Source: Pseudomonadota bacterium (GTDB lineage Bacteria > Tectomicrobia > Entotheonellia > Entotheonellales > Entotheonellaceae). Taken from it: a stretch of 39,105 nucleotides of DNA. Of this stretch, positions 1 through 8,537 are shown one piece after another. A model generated the notes under the pieces. That model made no database searches. It saw nothing but the letters and a program-made list of their open reading frames with translations, and was not told where the DNA came from. Position numbers and translations under genes: made by a program. Position 1 is the first letter of the stretch, and every line of letters begins with the position of its first letter. Location of the stretch: positions 1 to 39,105 of the forward strand of contig SXND01000277.1 in assembly GCA_005777235.1 (NCBI GenBank), read 5' to 3'.

Positions 1-60
1 GCCTTCATCACACGCCTTCATTATCCGCTGACGTAAATCCAATGATATCGATGCTACCAT
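1..60 (-). CDS. IS630-family transposase, N-terminal fragment (runs off window)
   Basis: Reading the minus strand from an ATG at 60-58 gives 20 residues beginning M-V-A-S-I-S-L-D-L-R-Q-R-I and continuing to the window edge. The S-L-D-L-R-x-R-I motif followed by an A-x-D-E-G turn is the usual opening of the helix-turn-helix domain of IS630-family transposases. An AGGAGG Shine-Dalgarno sequence lies 9 bases upstream of the ATG, which supports this start. The catalytic DDE domain is outside the window, so nothing can be said about whether the element is active. Confidence 0.82.
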   Translation of the reverse strand, partial: MVASISLDLRQRIMKACDEG

Positions 61-137
61 CCACAACGCCCTCCTACAGCGTGCCCCCTTTATACCATAC
101 CCGGCCATAAAACAGTATGTAAATTATGAAAATGCTC
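1..137 (-). mobile_element. End of an IS630-type insertion sequence
   Basis: The first ~137 bases read on the minus strand as an insertion-sequence terminus followed by a well-formed translation start for an IS630-type transposase. The inferred border is where xseA homology stops: xseA codons for the conserved A-A-A-E stretch end at about 140, and a TA dinucleotide sits at 138-139, the target that IS630/Tc1-type elements duplicate. The A+T-rich sequence between 60 and 137 would carry the terminal repeat and the transposase promoter. Only one end is inside the window, so the terminal inverted repeat and the TA duplication cannot be confirmed. Confidence 0.7.
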
Positions 138-938
138 TAACTCGGCCGCGGCGGAGGGAGTCGAGGCGCTCATATCTGCCACAAAATCGGCAATGGTGTA
201 ATCAATCTCGTGCCCGACGGCGGCAATGACCGGGATCGCCGAGGCCGCAATCGCCCGTGCTACCGGCTCTTCGTTAAACGCCCACAGGTCTTCGAGTGAG
301 CCGCCGCCCCGACCGACGATGAGTACGTCTAAACGCGGCTCCCAGGCATTGAGGGCGGCAAGACCACGGACGATATCCGGCACCGCCTCGCGGCCCTGTA
401 CATGCGCGGGGTAGAGATAGAGATGCACCGCAGAGCGACGACGATGCACGACGTGCACAATATCCCGAATGGCCGCGCCCGTGGGTGACGTGACGATCCC
501 GATGCGTTGCGGCACCAACGGCAGGGGGCGTTTGCGCGCGGCATCGAACAAACCCTCCTGGAACAGGCGCTCTTTGAGCTGCTCAAAGGCCAAATGGAGC
601 GCCCCGATCCCTTGAGGTTCGAGGGCTTCGGCGAGGAGTTGGTAGTCGCCACGAGGCTCATAGACGGTCAGCCGTCCACGCGCCAGCACGTGCATGCCAG
701 ATGCGGGGGTGAAGGCCAGATGCCGCAGGGACGCACGGAACATCACCGTACGCAACTGTGTGTGGGTATCCTTCAGCGTGAAATAGGCGTGCCCACTTTG
801 GACAACCTTCCAATTGGAGATTTCGCCCTCGACCCACACCGCAGCAAAGGTCTCTTCCAGGAGCGCTTTAATGTCGCGTGTCACCTCAGTGACCGTCAGC
901 ACCTGCCATGGACGTTTAGCAACGAGCGGTGCAAGCAC
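90..938 (-). pseudogene. xseA: xseA, exodeoxyribonuclease VII large subunit, 3' end lost at IS insertion
   Basis: XseA is the large subunit of exonuclease VII, which degrades single-stranded DNA with several XseB subunits. The frame has the N-terminal OB-fold (E-G-E-I-S-N-W near residue 40), then the nuclease core with [15 protein letters not shown] and [12 protein letters not shown]. It ends right after S-T-P-S-A-A-A-E-L with about 14 residues of IS-derived sequence. It is about 282 residues where the family has 400-460, so the long C-terminal helical region that binds XseB is missing. The GTG at 938 is chosen because a GGAGG sits 6 bases upstream and homology begins just after it; the frame is open to 1013. 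Probably non-functional. The missing 3' part may lie beyond the IS, outside the window. Confidence 0.85.
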
Positions 939-1258
939 GGGGAACCTCCGTGGACGTAGGGCACATGTGCTCCGGTAGCGCCATCCTGCTGCAGTAACGC
1001 GGGCAGCCGTCACATTGGGCGGTGCCTATTGTACAGAGAAAGACCGCAGGAACGCAACACGAGGCGCAGAATGCGGGTGGAATGGGACAGATGCCCATTT
1101 TTCATTTTTTTGACTTTCCGCCGATAAATGACGATGAAGATAAACTGCAGTGCGAAGCGCACATAGAGTATAGTGTACAGATATGGATTTTCATGCGTAG
1201 CACTGACGCAGCATACGCCGCGACAGCTTGTTAGCGCATAGGTGGGGGAGCGAGACTC

Positions 1259-1762
1259 ATGCAGGCCAAGAAACATACCATCCGAGTGTACCTCAACCCC
1301 GATAAAGAGGGTGCGGTGACCTGTCCAAAATGTGGCCTCGGCCGCAAGGTCAAGCTGGCGCAGCAGGACAAGTATGTCGGAGGGAAAAGGGTCAAAATCT
1401 ATTGTAAACGCTGTGATGAGGCTTTTCAGGGGAGCTTGGATCACCGCCGCTATATACGGATGCCGGTGCAGTTCCCTGGCAAAGTCTGCAGCGTCGACAC
1501 CCAGCGGCCAGAGCAGTCCGTCGTCCAGTACATAATGGTGACCTCGCTCTCGGTGGCTGGGGTGGGGTTCCGTGTCAGTCCCAAGGCGCAGATCGTCGTG
1601 AACGATATGTTAGATATCCACTTTCGCCTCGACGACGCCGAGCATTTCGTCGTGCAAGAACGCATCATTGTACGACGCGTGTTGGGGCGATTCATTGGAG
1701 CAGAATATACCCAAGACATTTACCGGTACGAGTTAGATTTTTATATTCTGCGTCCTGCGTGA
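1259..1762 (+). CDS. PilZ-like domain protein with N-terminal zinc ribbon
   Basis: 167 residues. The N-terminal third carries two CxxC pairs (Cys22/Cys25 and Cys49/Cys52), spaced like a zinc ribbon. The rest resembles a PilZ domain, a beta-barrel that often binds cyclic di-GMP: an R-R-Y-I-R stretch at 63-67 at the position of the RxxxR motif, and S-L-S-V-A-G-V-G-F at 96-104 where PilZ proteins carry D/N-x-S-x-x-G. The first residue of that second motif is not D/N, so ligand binding is uncertain. No signal peptide or membrane segment is visible, so it is probably cytoplasmic. The start is supported by a GGGGGAG run about 9 bases upstream. Its 3' end overlaps the convergent gcvP by 22 bases. 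A c-di-GMP or envelope-related regulatory role is inferred from the fold only. Confidence 0.7.
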   Translation: MQAKKHTIRVYLNPDKEGAVTCPKCGLGRKVKLAQQDKYVGGKRVKIYCKRCDEAFQGSLDHRRYIRMPVQFPGKVCSVDTQRPEQSVVQYIMVTSLSVAGVGFRVSPKAQIVVNDMLDIHFRLDDAEHFVVQERIIVRRVLGRFIGAEYTQDIYRYELDFYILRPA

Positions 1763-4700
1763 GGGCTTGGACTCTCAGGGCGCTGCGCCGTACTGGCGTG
1801 ACGGATAGCCTCAGCAATCGCCTCCAAAGGCATCTGGGCCAGGACAGCGGGGTCCAGGCGATTCGGCAACACCGCCGGCATAAGCGTCAGGGGTGCACTC
1901 ACCACCACCTGCTTGTTGGCACTGACCTCATCAATACGATCTACCGGGGTGAAATGCGGCACCGTGTGCAAGAGGGTCGGCTGCGTATCCACGAGATGGA
2001 GCATGAGGATAATGGCCTCGGCAAAGCGGTCAAGTTCAGCTTTGGTATACGACTCGGTGGGCTCGATCATCAGACCCTGGGCTTCGGGAAACGACACCGT
2101 GGGGGCGTGGTAGCCAAAATCCAGAAACAGCTTGCCAAAAGCGCCAATAGCGCGGGTGCGGCTGATCCCCACCACTTCGAGACGCGCAAACGTTGCCTCA
2201 GGCAGTGTCAGAATGAACTCATGCATGCGCGGGGAGTCCGGTGTTTCGGTCGGTAAGGTTGGGAAATGGGGCCGTAAGCGCTGATGCAGATACCGCGCCG
2301 CCAACACGGCCACCGCCGCCATGCGCCGCACCCCAGCATGCCCCAGCGCCCGTAGATACGTATAGGCGCGTATTTTGTGCGCCATGTTACCGAAGTGCCG
2401 GTGCACTGAGCCAATCGAGCGTGGCGCGTGGGTCCAGGCATAACCCTGCGCCGTGCGGATCACCTGCGGGCCCGGCAAAAACGACGCCAGCCGCGCACTC
2501 ACCGCCACCATGGCATCACCCGGTCCACCCCCGCCGTGCGGGATGCTCCAGGTTTTGTGGTTATTGTTGTGCACCGCATCCACCCCCAGGGCGCCGAGAT
2601 CGACCCAACCCGCGATGGCATTCATGTTCGCCCCATCCATGTACACCAACCCGCCATCGGCATGAATCAAGGCCGCCATGTCGGCAAAGCGGGTTTCCAA
2701 GATGCCCGAGGTGTTGGGATTGGTGACCATCATCCCGGCAATACGCCCGCGATAGCGCTCAACCAGTTGCTGGAGATGGTCCATGGCGATTTGCCCATGG
2801 TGCCCAGCCTGGATTTCGACGATACCTGCCACCATCTCCGCCCCATGCTGTATGGTCTCAAAGCCCGCCATGGTGGCGGTGGCTGGATTGGTGCCATGCG
2901 CCGAGTGCGGGATCAGCACCACATCACGCTGTGTCTCGCCCCGACTGCGGTGATAGGCTTGAAACATCTTTAAGCCCACCAGCTCCCCCTGCGCCCCGGC
3001 CACCGGCTGTGTGGTCACGGCTGGCAGGCCGGTAATCGCCTTGAAATACTCTTGAAGGTGGTAGACGACTTCCAGCGTACCCTGCGCGTCCGCCAGCGGC
3101 GCATCGGGATGCAATTGCGCAAAGCCGGGCAGCGCTGCCGCCACTTCGTTAAGATAGGGGTTGTACTTCATGGTGCACGAGCCCAGCGGGTAACACGTGC
3201 GGTCTGGGCTAATGTTCTGCGCCGACAGGGCCGTGAACAGCGTGCGTAGCGCCTCTTCTGGCCAATTGGGCAAGCCCACCGGCGCCTGGCGCCGATAGCG
3301 CGCCGGCACCTCGGGGAGTCCCGCCGAGGTAGCCCGCCCAGACGTGCCCAGGGTCTCGGTTACCAAGGCCGTGAGTTGGGCCAGATGCGCTGGCTCCTGG
3401 ACATCCGAGAACGACAGTAGCAGGTGATTGCCGGTCGAGCCCGGAATGCGGGCGCTGACATCCACGCCGAGATGGATGCCACGCTGCCGGGCCGTCTCGA
3501 TCAATGTGGCGCTGGCACAGGGCAGGGCGAGCGTGCACGCGTTCCAGAACGGCGTGCTCGGGAAGGCCAGCCGTACGGCTGGGATGGCGAGCAACGCCTG
3601 CACTGCGGTCAGCGCATGGCGGCGCGCCTGGGCACAGGCTTGCTGCATGCCCGCCTCACCGCGTGCTAAGATGCCCGCCGCCGCCAGCGTCGCCACGAAA
3701 CCCTGATTCGTACAACTGTTCGAGGTCGCCTTGTGGCGCCGGATGTGTTGCTCACGGGTGGACAGCACCATGACCTTGGCCGTGCGTCCGGCCTCGTCGT
3801 GCGCCTCCCCCACAAAGCGCCCCGGTGCCTGGCGGATGTCGTGTGGATGTGCCTGGTTGTGGCGCATACCAAAGACGCCGAGCCCTGGTCCGCCATAGTG
3901 CGGCGGGATGGCCAGATGTTGCGCTTCACCGACGAGAATATCGGCGCCAGTACCTTCCTCCCCGAACGTACCAGGTGCTTTGAGCCCGCCCGTGGCCAGC
4001 AGCATCGGGTCGATCACCGTAATGGCCTGCACGCCCAGACGATGCGCCAAATCTGTCAGCGCATCGACGTCTTCCAGACAGCCCAGGCTATTGACTTGCG
4101 GGAAGGCGATCCCAGCCAAGACGTCTGCCTGGGCTGCAGCGCAGCGTTCCACACTGGCCAGCGGCACCACCCCCTGCTGCGGGTCAAGCGGCACCACGTC
4201 ATAGGTCAAGTGTGTCCCGGTCAGGAGTGTCTGCACGACCTCCAGATCCTGCGGCAAGAGTGAACCGAGCAGCACAAAATGCCGGCGCCCCTGGCGCGAC
4301 CGCCGTGCGGCGGTGTGCAGCGCCTCAACCAGGGCCGTGGCCCGGTCATACTGCGAGGCGTTGATGGCCTCAAAGCCCGTCAGCATGGCCAGACAACACT
4401 GATAGAGCCACTGCGTCATGAGTGTGCCCTGGCTGCGCTCGGGCTGATAGGGCGTATAGGCGGTCATCAATTCGCGTAAGCCAGCCACAAACGGCACCAG
4501 CGCTGGGGTGTTGTAGTGCGGCAAGCCATCGCCCAGGAACGTCACGTCGGGGAGGCGATTCTTCAGGCTCTGCTCGACCATGTGGCGATAGAGGTCCATG
4601 TAGGGCAGCTCCTCCGGCAGAGCCAGTGGGGCCGTCATGCGCGCTTGGGGTGGGACGTGCTGAAAAAGTTCCTCCAGTTGGGACAGCCCCAGCGTGCGCA

Positions 4701-4806
4701 ACATTGCATGGATGTCCTGTTCCGTGGCCGGGATGTAATGCCGCGCCGTCTCGCGTGGTAACGTGCGCAGATCGTAGGGAAGTGGTGCTAATGTGCTGTC
4801 GCTCAT
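1741..4806 (-). CDS. gcvP: Glycine dehydrogenase (decarboxylating), fused two-subunit-type P-protein
   Basis: P-protein of the glycine cleavage system: PLP-dependent decarboxylation of glycine with transfer of the aminomethyl group to lipoylated GcvH. It is 1021 residues. The N-terminal ~480 residues look like the GcvPA subunit (I-P-A-T-E-Q-D-I near residue 25). A linker near residues 480-500 leads into a GcvPB-like half starting around L-P-E-V-P-A-R. The second half holds the PLP-binding motif N-H-K-T-W with Lys751, followed by I-P-H-G-G-G-G-P-G. The gene starts 3 bases after the stop of the kinase gene and is surely co-transcribed with it. No gcvT, gcvH or glycine riboswitch is visible in the window. 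The ATG has no strong Shine-Dalgarno, which fits translational coupling. Confidence 0.93.
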   Translation of the reverse strand: MSDSTLAPLPYDLRTLPRETARHYIPATEQDIHAMLRTLGLSQLEELFQHVPPQARMTAPLALPEELPYMDLYRHMVEQSLKNRLPDVTFLGDGLPHYNTPALVPFVAGLRELMTAYTPYQPERSQGTLMTQWLYQCCLAMLTGFEAINASQYDRATALVEALHTAARRSRQGRRHFVLLGSLLPQDLEVVQTLLTGTHLTYDVVPLDPQQGVVPLASVERCAAAQADVLAGIAFPQVNSLGCLEDVDALTDLAHRLGVQAITVIDPMLLATGGLKAPGTFGEEGTGADILVGEAQHLAIPPHYGGPGLGVFGMRHNQAHPHDIRQAPGRFVGEAHDEAGRTAKVMVLSTREQHIRRHKATSNSCTNQGFVATLAAAGILARGEAGMQQACAQARRHALTAVQALLAIPAVRLAFPSTPFWNACTLALPCASATLIETARQRGIHLGVDVSARIPGSTGNHLLLSFSDVQEPAHLAQLTALVTETLGTSGRATSAGLPEVPARYRRQAPVGLPNWPEEALRTLFTALSAQNISPDRTCYPLGSCTMKYNPYLNEVAAALPGFAQLHPDAPLADAQGTLEVVYHLQEYFKAITGLPAVTTQPVAGAQGELVGLKMFQAYHRSRGETQRDVVLIPHSAHGTNPATATMAGFETIQHGAEMVAGIVEIQAGHHGQIAMDHLQQLVERYRGRIAGMMVTNPNTSGILETRFADMAALIHADGGLVYMDGANMNAIAGWVDLGALGVDAVHNNNHKTWSIPHGGGGPGDAMVAVSARLASFLPGPQVIRTAQGYAWTHAPRSIGSVHRHFGNMAHKIRAYTYLRALGHAGVRRMAAVAVLAARYLHQRLRPHFPTLPTETPDSPRMHEFILTLPEATFARLEVVGISRTRAIGAFGKLFLDFGYHAPTVSFPEAQGLMIEPTESYTKAELDRFAEAIILMLHLVDTQPTLLHTVPHFTPVDRIDEVSANKQVVVSAPLTLMPAVLPNRLDPAVLAQMPLEAIAEAIRHASTAQRPESPSPHAGRRI

Positions 4807-4809
4807 GGC

Positions 4810-5868
4810 TCACCCGCGTGCCTGAAGTGGTATGTAGCGTTGTAACACAGCCGCCAGGGGCTGCATGGTAGCGTAGCGCTGGAGCAATGGTTGCACGTAC
4901 GCCAGGGTCGGGGCGATGTACGGCAGATACTGTGGACGCTGCCGCACCACCGCCATGGCGGCAAACGTGCCCAGGGCTTTGAGGCAGCGCTGCACGGCGA
5001 CGTAGTCGTACAGTTCGCTGAAGGCCACACGGTCGCTGGCCTGGCCGGTCTCGGCCTGCATACGCTGGAGATAGTAGTTGATCAAGGCCAGGCTCACCTC
5101 CTGGCCCAGGAGATCCGGGGTGCCGCGATCCGTGAGCAGGGACGCCAGATCGTAGGGTTGTGGCCCCAGGCGCGCATCTTGGAAATCCAGCACGCCGACC
5201 GCGCCGTCCTGCGCCATGATGTTCCAGCCATGGTAATCGCGATGACAGAAATAGCGCGGTGCCGCGGCTATGACGCGACACAGCGTCTCAAACGCCGCAT
5301 CCAACTCATCACAGGCCATCGGCGTGAGGCGGTGTTGCCACAGCCCGGCAATGGCATGTTGCCGAAAGTATTGTAATTCGCTGAGCAGCTTCGGCACATC
5401 AAACGCGAGCCCAAACGCCGGGCACTCCGGGTCAGCCTGCTGTGTACCGTTGGTGTGCATTTTCACCAGCTCATCCACCGCCCGCTGTCCCCATGTCAGT
5501 CGCTCCTCTGCTGTACTCGCTTGCCATTGCCCCGCTAAGGGGCAATCCCCATAGTCTTCCAGACACATCAGACCCTGGGCCGGGTCCACGCCATAGACTG
5601 CCGGCACGCGCACGCTGTGCGCCCCGAGGTGACGTCCGACGCGGATAAAATCGGGCGTGGCTTCTGGCGGCCACGGCGTGCACAGCATGAGGATACACGA
5701 CGCTGGCGTCCCTGGCGCGTCGGCATCCCAGCGAGCACGAAAATAACGCCGCGTCGAGGCATCGGCAGCCAGGGGCGCCAGGCACGCTGGCGGTAGCGCG
5801 CTGGGGAAGCAGTGCCGCAGCAGGGGTTGGACGGTGTCGAGCGTGAGGGGCGGGGCCATGGACATCAC
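4810..5868 (-). CDS. amgK: AmgK-like sugar kinase (aminoglycoside phosphotransferase fold)
   Basis: 352 residues with the APH/choline-kinase fold. The A-D-A-S-T-R-R-Y-F-R motif (35-44), the catalytic loop H-R-D-Y-H-G-W-N-I-M (209-218) and the metal-binding L-D-F-Q-D-A-R-L-G-P (227-236) are the pattern of AmgK, the anomeric N-acetylmuramate/N-acetylglucosamine kinase of the AmgK-MurU recycling route. No murU-type nucleotidyltransferase follows; instead gcvP begins 3 bases downstream. The start is taken as the GTG at 5868, with a GAGGA six bases upstream. ATG codons at 5865 and 5859 are alternatives. The family assignment is firm. The sugar specificity is inferred, strengthened slightly by a namZ gene 20 kb away. 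Confidence 0.8.
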   Translation of the reverse strand: MMSMAPPLTLDTVQPLLRHCFPSALPPACLAPLAADASTRRYFRARWDADAPGTPASCILMLCTPWPPEATPDFIRVGRHLGAHSVRVPAVYGVDPAQGLMCLEDYGDCPLAGQWQASTAEERLTWGQRAVDELVKMHTNGTQQADPECPAFGLAFDVPKLLSELQYFRQHAIAGLWQHRLTPMACDELDAAFETLCRVIAAAPRYFCHRDYHGWNIMAQDGAVGVLDFQDARLGPQPYDLASLLTDRGTPDLLGQEVSLALINYYLQRMQAETGQASDRVAFSELYDYVAVQRCLKALGTFAAMAVVRQRPQYLPYIAPTLAYVQPLLQRYATMQPLAAVLQRYIPLQARG

Positions 5869-6076
5869 GGTCTTTCCTCTGAATGGATGACAAGATCACA
5901 ATGGACAACTGCAGGCTTCGCATAGCCAGCCAGCGCGCGCCATCGCCCACGCCTGAGACACCCTCACACCTCGCCACCCCGCGCCGCCTGGGGGCCGGTA
6001 GCAGCGACGCACGCCACGGTCGGCCGACCGTCTCCTCCTGTCCCGGTGGCCTGTGCCCTAGATGCCAGCTGATGTG

Positions 6077-6085
6077 TGCTATAGT
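6077..6085 (+). promoter_or_regulatory. Probable extended -10 promoter for the Gfo/Idh gene
   Basis: TGCTATAGT fits the extended -10 pattern (TG, one base, then a TATAAT-like hexamer). Transcription would start near 6092, about 55 bases ahead of the ATG at 6147. No good -35 is visible, as expected for extended -10 promoters. The rest of the 278-base divergent gap 5869-6146 shows no gene. Confidence 0.4.
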
Positions 6086-6146
6086 AGCGCCACTCGTGAT
6101 CTTCCCATAGCAGCGCAGCGCCCGCAATCCCCAGGAGGCACTCCCC

Positions 6147-7256
6147 ATGGCCGCACAGAAAATTCGCCTTGGCGTCATCGGCGCCAACCCCAACGTTGGT
6201 TGGGCGCCACGCGCCCATCTTCCAGCCCTCATGGCCAGCCCGGATGTTGAATTAACCGCCGTCTGTACGTCACGCCCAGAAAGCGCCGCCGCTTCGGCGA
6301 GTAAGTATGGCGCCAAAATGGCCTTCCACGACTACCATGAGATGCTGGCTTGCCCGGACATTGATGCCGTGGCCGTGGTGCTGCGCGTGCCGTCGCACTA
6401 TGAGCCCACGCGCGCCGCCATTGAGGCCGGAAAGCACGTATTCACCGAATGGCCCCTGGGCAAAACCACCGCCGAGGCCGAAGAACTCACCGCCCTGGCC
6501 CGTCAGAAAGGCGTGCAGGCCTGCGTCGGGCTGCAAGCGCGCTCCGCCCCGGCGGTGCTGTACATGCAGGAGCTGGTGGCCAATGGCTATGTCGGCGAAG
6601 TGCTGGCCTGCCACATGAGCCTGATGCGCGATGGCGTGCTGCAGCGCACCTCAGACCGCACCTGGCAACGCGATGTGACCCTCGGTGCCACCACACTGAC
6701 CATTGCCTCGGGGCACTCGATTGATGCCATGCGGTTTATCCTGGGCGATGTGCGCGATGTCGCCTCCGTGGTCAGCACGCAGGTGCCGCAATGGCTGGAG
6801 TCGGACACGCAGCGCATGGTGGACGTGACGGCGCCGGACAACATTCTGGTCAGCGGGCGTCTGGCCAACGGGGCGGTGGCCTCGATCCATGTCGCGAGTC
6901 TGCCCTGGGCCACCAGTGGCTATCGCATGGAAATTTACGGGCGTGAGGGCACGCTGGTGGCCAGCGGGGAAGATTCGCCGCAGCTCGGGGCCATCCAGGT
7001 GCAAGGCACGCGCGCCGGTGGGCGTCTAGAACCCCTCGAGATTCCGGCGCACCATCGCTTTGTGCCTGCCAGCATGCCGCAGGGGGCGCCGTATAACGTG
7101 GGCCAACTGTATGCCCTCTTCGCCAAAGCCATTCGTACGGGCGATGTGTCCCCCAGCTTTGCCACGTTTGACACGGCGGTAAGCTTGCACCGTCTGGTGG
7201 ATGCCATCAATGCGTCGTCGGCGCACGGCCAGCGCGTCAGCGTCCCAGCGTCGTAG
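6147..7256 (+). CDS. Gfo/Idh/MocA-family oxidoreductase, Gal80-like
   Basis: 369 residues. The N-terminal Rossmann fold has the dinucleotide-binding turn G-V-I-G-A-N-P-N-V-G-W-A-P-R-A-H-L-P-A-L (residues 9-28), whose G-W-A and H-L-P-A-L parts resemble the Gal80 branch of this superfamily. The usual E-K-P signature is replaced by E-W-P-L-G-K (101-106), also Gal80-like, with Lys106 as the likely catalytic/cofactor lysine. The C-terminal alpha/beta domain holds a G-H-S-I-D-A-M-R segment near 190. The expected chemistry is NAD(P)-dependent oxidation of a sugar or cyclitol hydroxyl, though Gal80 itself is a transcription co-repressor. The start follows AGGAGGCACTCCCC. A luciferase-like gene follows 75 bases downstream on the same strand, so the two may form an operon. 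Confidence 0.88.
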   Translation: MAAQKIRLGVIGANPNVGWAPRAHLPALMASPDVELTAVCTSRPESAAASASKYGAKMAFHDYHEMLACPDIDAVAVVLRVPSHYEPTRAAIEAGKHVFTEWPLGKTTAEAEELTALARQKGVQACVGLQARSAPAVLYMQELVANGYVGEVLACHMSLMRDGVLQRTSDRTWQRDVTLGATTLTIASGHSIDAMRFILGDVRDVASVVSTQVPQWLESDTQRMVDVTAPDNILVSGRLANGAVASIHVASLPWATSGYRMEIYGREGTLVASGEDSPQLGAIQVQGTRAGGRLEPLEIPAHHRFVPASMPQGAPYNVGQLYALFAKAIRTGDVSPSFATFDTAVSLHRLVDAINASSAHGQRVSVPAS

Positions 7257-7280
7257 GGGCGACCGGCCGGTCGCCCCTAC
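7253..7280. repeat. 28-bp perfect palindrome overlapping a stop codon
   Basis: GTAGGGGCGACCGG is followed immediately by its exact reverse complement. The TAG stop of the Gfo/Idh gene lies inside the left arm. There is no loop and no U-tract. It could form a cruciform or, in RNA, a hairpin with a few unpaired central bases. It resembles dispersed palindromic intergenic repeats found in many GC-rich genomes. It may also lower read-through into, or stabilise the transcript upstream of, the next gene. Confidence 0.8.
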
Positions 7281-7331
7281 ACGGACGAGTCGGCCATGCC
7301 CACATACAACCCTCACTCAAGGAGACACACT

Positions 7332-8462
7332 ATGAAATTCGGTCTGTTCTATGAGATCCAGGTGCCCAGACCCGCGGCGCCGGGGGCCGAACAACAGCGC
7401 ATCCGCGAAGTCATCGACCAGGTGCGCCTGGCCGAGGAAATGGGTTTTGAGCAGGTCTGGTTCGTCGAGCATCACTGCCTGACCGAATGGGCCCACTGTA
7501 GCGCTCCCGAGGTCATGCTGGCCGCCATTAGCCAGGTGACCAGCACCATCCGCCTGGGTTTTGGCGTCATCTTGCTGCCTGTGCACCATCCGATCCATGT
7601 GGCCGTGAAAACTGCCACGCTGGATGTGCTCAGCGGTGGGCGGGTGGATGTCGGCGTGGGCCGCTCCGGCAATCCTTACCAGATTGCCCCATTTGGCATT
7701 GACATCGCCGACACGCGTGGCATTTGGGAAGAGTCGCTGTCCATGCTGCCCAAGCTGTGGACGCAGGAGATTTACTCGCACCAGGGCAAGTATTTTAACG
7801 TGCCAGAGCGCGAAATCCTCCCGAAGCCCATGCAAATCCCCCATCCGCCGCTGTGGACGGCCTGTAGCCAGGACGACACCTTCCAGCGTGCTGGGGAACT
7901 GGGCATTGGCTGCCTGTGCAATGTGCTGGGACAGTACGACGCGGTGGAAAAGCGCATCAATATCTACAAAGAGGCCCTGAAAACGGCCCAGCCCGTGGGC
8001 CAGTTTCTGAATGACAAGGTCGTCGTGTCCAGCATTGGCTTCTGCGACGAAAATCGGCAGCGGGCCCGCGAGCGCGGCGCTGAGATCGCTGCCTGGAATA
8101 TCAATATCCGCCTGCGTAACTACGAGCGCGGCTGGGCCGGGGTGGACACCAAGAACGTGCCGGAGAGTTATCGGCACCATGTGCGACGCTTTGAATGGGA
8201 TCCGCAGATGCGCCAGGGCGTCTCCGCCGAGGAAGTGCTGTCGACGGGTCGCTTCTGTGTCGGCACGCCAGATGAGTGCATTGAGGTGGCGGAAAATTAT
8301 GAGAAGATGGGCGCAGATCAGATTATGCCCATCTTCCAGGCCGGACCAGCCACAGACGCCGAGGTGAAGAACTCGCTGCGGCTCTTCGGCAAGTATGTCA
8401 TCCCGCATTTCAAGGACAAAGAACGCCGCAATCGCCCGGCAGTCGCAGTAGCGCAGGTGTAA
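7332..8462 (+). CDS. LLM-class flavin-dependent oxidoreductase (bacterial luciferase-like)
   Basis: 376 residues with the TIM-barrel pattern of luciferase-like monooxygenases: M-K-F-G-L-F-Y-E-I-Q-V-P at the start, a V-W-F-V-E-H-H motif near residue 40, L-D-V-L-S-G-G-R-V-D-V-G-V-G-R near 100, and L-P-K-P-M-Q-I-P-H-P-P-L-W in the middle. Members use reduced FMN (or F420) and often O2 to oxidise small organic substrates; the substrate cannot be read from the sequence. The ATG at 7332 is chosen over 7296 because of an AAGGAGA 8 bases upstream and because homology starts there. It is a paralogue of the gene at 16250-17395. Confidence 0.9.
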   Translation: MKFGLFYEIQVPRPAAPGAEQQRIREVIDQVRLAEEMGFEQVWFVEHHCLTEWAHCSAPEVMLAAISQVTSTIRLGFGVILLPVHHPIHVAVKTATLDVLSGGRVDVGVGRSGNPYQIAPFGIDIADTRGIWEESLSMLPKLWTQEIYSHQGKYFNVPEREILPKPMQIPHPPLWTACSQDDTFQRAGELGIGCLCNVLGQYDAVEKRINIYKEALKTAQPVGQFLNDKVVVSSIGFCDENRQRARERGAEIAAWNINIRLRNYERGWAGVDTKNVPESYRHHVRRFEWDPQMRQGVSAEEVLSTGRFCVGTPDECIEVAENYEKMGADQIMPIFQAGPATDAEVKNSLRLFGKYVIPHFKDKERRNRPAVAVAQV

Positions 8463-8537
8463 CACTCATACCGCTACGTCGGGCCCGCTGGTGTGGGTCT
8501 GACGTGACTCGCACGTGTATGTAAAGGAGAGACAGGC

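Noticed and set aside
4300..5900. Glycine riboswitch ahead of the kinase-gcvP pair
   Set aside because: I could not find the conserved glycine aptamer pattern upstream of 5868 or between the two genes.
7317..8465. 382-codon open frame antisense to the luciferase-like gene
   Set aside because: It is the shadow of a GC-rich gene with biased third positions. Its translation has no recognisable domain, and the sense strand has clear homology and a ribosome site.
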